Assembly: GCF_000284035.1 (NCBI RefSeq)
Contig: NC_016887.1
Location: forward strand, 4,464,001 to 4,528,000
Origin: Nocardia cyriacigeorgica GUH-2
Lineage (GTDB): Bacteria; Actinomycetota; Actinomycetes; Mycobacteriales; Mycobacteriaceae
Direction of reading: 5' to 3'
Length of the DNA: 64,000 nt
Shown: piece by piece, positions 60,627 through 64,000 of the stretch
Layout of the letters: every line of letters starts with the position of its first letter
Position numbering within the stretch: position 1 is the first letter of the stretch
The notes under the pieces: model-generated
Seen by the model: only the letters and a program-made list of their open reading frames with translations
The model's database searches: none
What the model was told of the DNA's origin: nothing
Translations under genes and position numbers: made by a program

Positions 60627-63600
60627 GGCTCGGGCAGGACGCCGTCGGCGCGGAAGGCGGCCAGATAGCGGTCGATGACGTCGGCGGTGATCGACGGGCA
60701 GGTGATGCCGCCCGGGTCGAGCGCACGGCGCGCGGCACTGTCGTCGAGGATCACATCGGCCACGCCCGGATCGCCGAGGTCGGCGTAGTTGCCGATCAGC
60801 AGGGTCGCGCGCATCAGGTCGTCGTGGTCGACGGCCTGTTCGGCGAGTCGCTGCTTGGCCTCGTCCAGGTCGACGGTGTCGATGCGGTAGCCCATCCGCA
60901 CCAGCCCGGCCAGGATGTCGGCCACCCGCGTCGGGGTGGTGTTGACCAGGTGGAAGCGCCCCGAGTCCGGCAGGCCGGTATTGGCGATGGCGACCAGCGC
61001 GCGGGCCACGTAGTCGACCGGGGCGAGCGAGACGGCGGTATCGCCGAGATCCGGTGTGACGCCGAGCAGCGCGGCGGCGCGCACCATCGTCCACATCGAA
61101 TCGTCGGCGCTCATCACACCGGTCTCGACCGATCCGCAGATGAGCCCCGGCCGGTAGACCGCGACCGGTACGCCGCGTTCGCCCGCCTCGAGCACCAGCT
61201 GCTCGGCCACCCATTTGGCGGCCACATAGCCGTGCCTGGTGACCTCGGCGGCCGGAATATCGCTGTCCTCCAGCACGATTCCGCTGGTCTCGGTGCCGAG
61301 CACGGCATTGAGGGTGGAGACGAAATGCACCGGTTTGATCCGGACGGTGGTCGCCAGCCGCAACACCTCGGTGGTGCCGCCGACGTTGGCCGCGCGCAGA
61401 TCCGCGTAGGACTCCAGGTGATTGACCCGGGCGCCGTTGTGGTGGATGACGCTGATCCGGGCGGCCAGATCGGCGAAATCGGCCTCGCTCAGGCCCAGTC
61501 GCGGCTGCTCCAGATCGCCGGGGACGGCCACCACCCGCTCGGCCAGGTCGTGGTGCGGCAGCTGGTAGCGGGCCAGCGCGGCGGTGATGCGGCGCAGTCC
61601 GTCGGCGCGGTCGCGGCCGCGCACCAGGCACCAGATGCGGGAGTCGGTGCGGTCGAGCAGTTCCCGCAGCAGGTGGACGCCGAGGAAGCCGGTGGCGCCG
61701 GTGAGCAGGACGTCACCGGTGTCGACGGGTGGTACCAGGCCGGCGATATCGATGGCCGGGTCGAGGCGGGCGTCGTCGATCAGCTGCGCGACCCAGCGAT
61801 CGTCACGGTCGGCGGCCGGTTCGAGTGCCGCCAGTGCGCGCACCGTCGGCTGTTCGAACACGGTGCGTGGGTCCACCTCGAGGCCGAGTTCTTCGGCCAG
61901 GCGGGTGCGCAGGGTGAACACCAGCAGTGAGGTGCCGCCGAGATCGAAGAAGGTGTCGTCGAGGGTGATCTCGTCGGTGCCGAGGACCTCGGCGAAGACC
62001 GCGGCTACGGCGATCTCGCGTGCGGTGGTGGGCAGGGCACGGCCTGTGCCCGCACCGCGGGACCGGTCGGTGTCTCGCGCGGTGGATACCGCCGCGTGCT
62101 CGGAATCGTCCCGCCGGTGGTCCGATGGCGAACCGTTCGTGCCGGACGCAGTGCCGATGGTGCTCGCCGGGTCACCGGCGATGCGAGCCACCACATCTTG
62201 GAAGCGCCGTGCTATATCCGCCACCGTCGTGCGATCGAATCGTTCAGTCGCGTAACGGAATTCGGCCGCGAGGCCCTGACCGCCCGACCCGGGGCGAAGG
62301 GTGAGCGCGAGTTCGAAATGGGTGCTGTCGCGCGGAAGTTCGAGGGTTTCCACCCGCAGCCCGTCCAGTTCCAGCGCCGGTAGCGCGGGCAGGTTCTCGA
62401 AGGAGAACACCGTCTGGAACAGCGGCGAACGGCCTTCGGCGCGTGGCGGGTTCACCGCTTCCACGATCTGGTGGAACGGGACGTCGGCGTTGTCGAAGGC
62501 ATCCAGCGTCGCGTTGCGGACGCGGTCGAGCAGCGCGGTGAACGGCTCCCCCGGCTCGACCGTCACCCGCACCGGCAGGGTGTTGACGAACATGCCGACC
62601 AGGTGGTCGAGCGCGGGATGGCCACGCCCCGCCACCGGGGTGCCGACGGTGAGATCGGTGCTGCCGCACAGTTCGTGCAGCACCGCGAGATAGGCGGCGT
62701 AGCCGACCATGAAGACGGTGGCGTCGCTGCGGGCCGCGAGTGCGGCGAGCGCGGCAGCGGTCGGCTGGTCGAGGTCGATATCGACGGTGGCGCCGGGGCC
62801 TTCGCTCGCGCCGGTCCGATCGGCCGGCAAGACCAGGTGCCCGGGGGTGCCGGCGAGGGTGCGGGTCCAGTACGCGAGCTGCCGGGCCGCCATCGAGTCG
62901 CTGTCGGCGCTGTCGCCGAGCCGATGCTGTTGCCACAGCGTGTAATCGGCGTACTGCACCGGCAGCGGCGCCCAGGCGGGCCGGGTGCCGGTGGCGTGCG
63001 CGGCGTAGGCGGTGGTCAGGTCGGCGATCAGCGGGCCGACCGACCAGCCGTCGGCGGCGATGTGATGGGCGACCAGCACCAGCACGTGTTCGGTGGCGTC
63101 TAGCCGCAGCAACCGCACCCGTACCGGCAGGTCGCGGGTCAGATCGAAGGGCGCGGCGGTGATCTCGGCCAGCCGCTGGTCGAGCTGTGCGCGGTCGACG
63201 TCGACCGGGGCGAGATCGATCAGCTCGGCGGCTCGGGCAGCGGTCAGCACTCGCTGGTACGGGCCGGTCGGCGTCTCCGGGTAGACGGTGCGCAGCACCT
63301 CGTGACGGTCGACGACGGCGGCGACAGCGGATTCGAGCACGGCCGGATCCAGCGGACCGGTCAGGGCGAGCGCGACCGGCAGATGGTAGGCCGACGATTC
63401 CGGCATCAACTGGTTGAGCAGCCACAACCGCAGCTGGGCGGGCGCGGGTGCGAGGCGTTCCGGACGCGGACCCGCTGTCGGAGCGAGCGATTCGCCGGGG
63501 CGCTGGTCGATGCGCTGGGCCAGAGTCGCGACGGTCGGCGCGTCGAAGACGGTGCGCACCGCGGTGCCGAGGCGCGCGGCGACCTGCGTCGCGGTCAGCG

Positions 63601-64000
63601 AGGTACCGCCGAGGGCGAAGAAATCGTCACCGGCACCGACCGATTCGACGCCGAGCACCTCGGCGAACACCGCCGCCACCTGACGTTCGGCGGCCGTGGC
63701 GGGTGCGCGGAATCCGGTGCGGCCGAAGACCGGTGCGGGCAGCTTGCGGGTGTCGAGCTTGCCGTTCGGGGTCAGCGGCAGGGTGTCGAGCACGGTGTAG
63801 GCGGCCGGGCGCAGGTAGGCGGGCAGGGCGTCGGCCAGGTCGGCACGCAACGCGTCGAGATCGATGGTCGCCCCGGATGCCGGCACGAGATAGGCCACCA
63901 GATGCGCGCCGGTGCGCGGATCGGTATGCACGGTGACGGCGGCGCGGGCGATCTCGGCGCGCGCGGTGAGCACGGTCTCGATCTCCCCCGGCTCGATCCG
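60593..64000 (-). CDS. NRPS, C-terminal part: (A)-T-C-T-reductase, 5' end off the right edge
   Basis: Partial; the open frame continues to 64000. From the N-terminal side: the end of an A domain (RIEPGEIE, then NGKLDTRKLPAP with the A10 lysine), a carrier (DDFFALGGTSLTATQ, near 63600), a condensation domain of LCL look (AHHIAADGWS near 63062), a 60-residue polar linker, a second carrier (DTFFDLGGTSLLVF near 61935), and a thioester reductase domain (TGATGFLG near 61700, YVAAK). There is no adenylation domain between the C domain and the second carrier. The reductase releases the chain as an aldehyde or alcohol using NADPH. The stop at 60593 lies inside the convergent transporter gene. Confidence 0.94.
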   Translation of the reverse strand, partial: RIEPGEIETVLTARAEIARAAVTVHTDPRTGAHLVAYLVPASGATIDLDALRADLADALPAYLRPAAYTVLDTLPLTPNGKLDTRKLPAPVFGRTGFRAPATAAERQVAAVFAEVLGVESVGAGDDFFALGGTSLTATQVAARLGTAVRTVFDAPTVATLAQRIDQRPGESLAPTAGPRPERLAPAPAQLRLWLLNQLMPESSAYHLPVALALTGPLDPAVLESAVAAVVDRHEVLRTVYPETPTGPYQRVLTAARAAELIDLAPVDVDRAQLDQRLAEITAAPFDLTRDLPVRVRLLRLDATEHVLVLVAHHIAADGWSVGPLIADLTTAYAAHATGTRPAWAPLPVQYADYTLWQQHRLGDSADSDSMAARQLAYWTRTLAGTPGHLVLPADRTGASEGPGATVDIDLDQPTAAALAALAARSDATVFMVGYAAYLAVLHELCGSTDLTVGTPVAGRGHPALDHLVGMFVNTLPVRVTVEPGEPFTALLDRVRNATLDAFDNADVPFHQIVEAVNPPRAEGRSPLFQTVFSFENLPALPALELDGLRVETLELPRDSTHFELALTLRPGSGGQGLAAEFRYATERFDRTTVADIARRFQDVVARIAGDPASTIGTASGTNGSPSDHRRDDSEHAAVSTARDTDRSRGAGTGRALPTTAREIAVAAVFAEVLGTDEITLDDTFFDLGGTSLLVFTLRTRLAEELGLEVDPRTVFEQPTVRALAALEPAADRDDRWVAQLIDDARLDPAIDIAGLVPPVDTGDVLLTGATGFLGVHLLRELLDRTDSRIWCLVRGRDRADGLRRITAALARYQLPHHDLAERVVAVPGDLEQPRLGLSEADFADLAARISVIHHNGARVNHLESYADLRAANVGGTTEVLRLATTVRIKPVHFVSTLNAVLGTETSGIVLEDSDIPAAEVTRHGYVAAKWVAEQLVLEAGERGVPVAVYRPGLICGSVETGVMSADDSMWTMVRAAALLGVTPDLGDTAVSLAPVDYVARALVAIANTGLPDSGRFHLVNTTPTRVADILAGLVRMGYRIDTVDLDEAKQRLAEQAVDHDDLMRATLLIGNYADLGDPGVADVILDDSAARRALDPGGITCPSITADVIDRYLAAFRADGVLPEPQDAEGASTSA

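Overview
High-GC actinobacterial chromosome, most likely Nocardia or a close Mycobacteriales relative. The evidence is the strong GC bias, frequent GTG and TTG starts, mycobacterial-type SerB2, CtaD and class Ib ribonucleotide reductase, DUF3558-like lipoproteins and large NRPS genes. From memory, the gene order 1-10.6 kb and 28-42 kb follows the Mycobacterium tuberculosis block Rv3037c-Rv3055: methyltransferases, echA17, NUDIX, ABC ATPase, serB2, ctaD, fecB, then nrdF, nrdE, nrdI, nrdH, an FMN reductase and a TetR regulator. This has not been checked against a database.

Layout. 1-10.6 kb is a housekeeping block. 10.8-27.2 kb is an NRPS island: a 152-residue fragment of an adenylation domain, a 4379-residue three-module synthetase (C-A-T-E-C-A-T-C-A-T-E-TE) and a translationally coupled DrrA/B-type exporter. 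An intradiol-dioxygenase-like lipoprotein follows. 28.4-41.2 kb holds split ribonucleotide reductase loci (nrdF on +, nrdHIE on -). Each has a pair of NrdR-like boxes 32 bp apart. Between them lie a lipoprotein, mgtE with a long leader, and a two-gene system in which a caspase-type protease is fused to four FtsK/EccC-type ATPase domains and paired with a small EACC1-like protein.

41.2-45 kb carries TetR, nadE and an ECF42-type sigma factor with its YCII partner. 45.1-49.2 kb is a molybdopterin cofactor cluster (moaD, moaA, moeA, a moaC-mogA fusion, moaE). 49.4-57.5 kb is mixed: AraC regulator, CobW GTPase, secreted amidase, ECF sigma factor, SDR, thioesterases and an SMP-30-like exported protein. 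57.7-58.1 kb is a guanidine-III-like riboswitch in front of a SugE/Gdx transporter. The window ends with an MHS-family transporter, a BASS-family transporter and the 3' part of a second NRPS whose last module is C-T-reductase with no adenylation domain.

Best candidates for something little described: the caspase-FtsK/EccC plus EACC1-like pair (32421-37092), the Pro/Arg-rich leader ORF and structured leader of mgtE (31902-32420), and the stand-alone adenylation-domain fragment (10768-11226). No rRNA, tRNA, CRISPR array, insertion sequence or phage gene was recognised.
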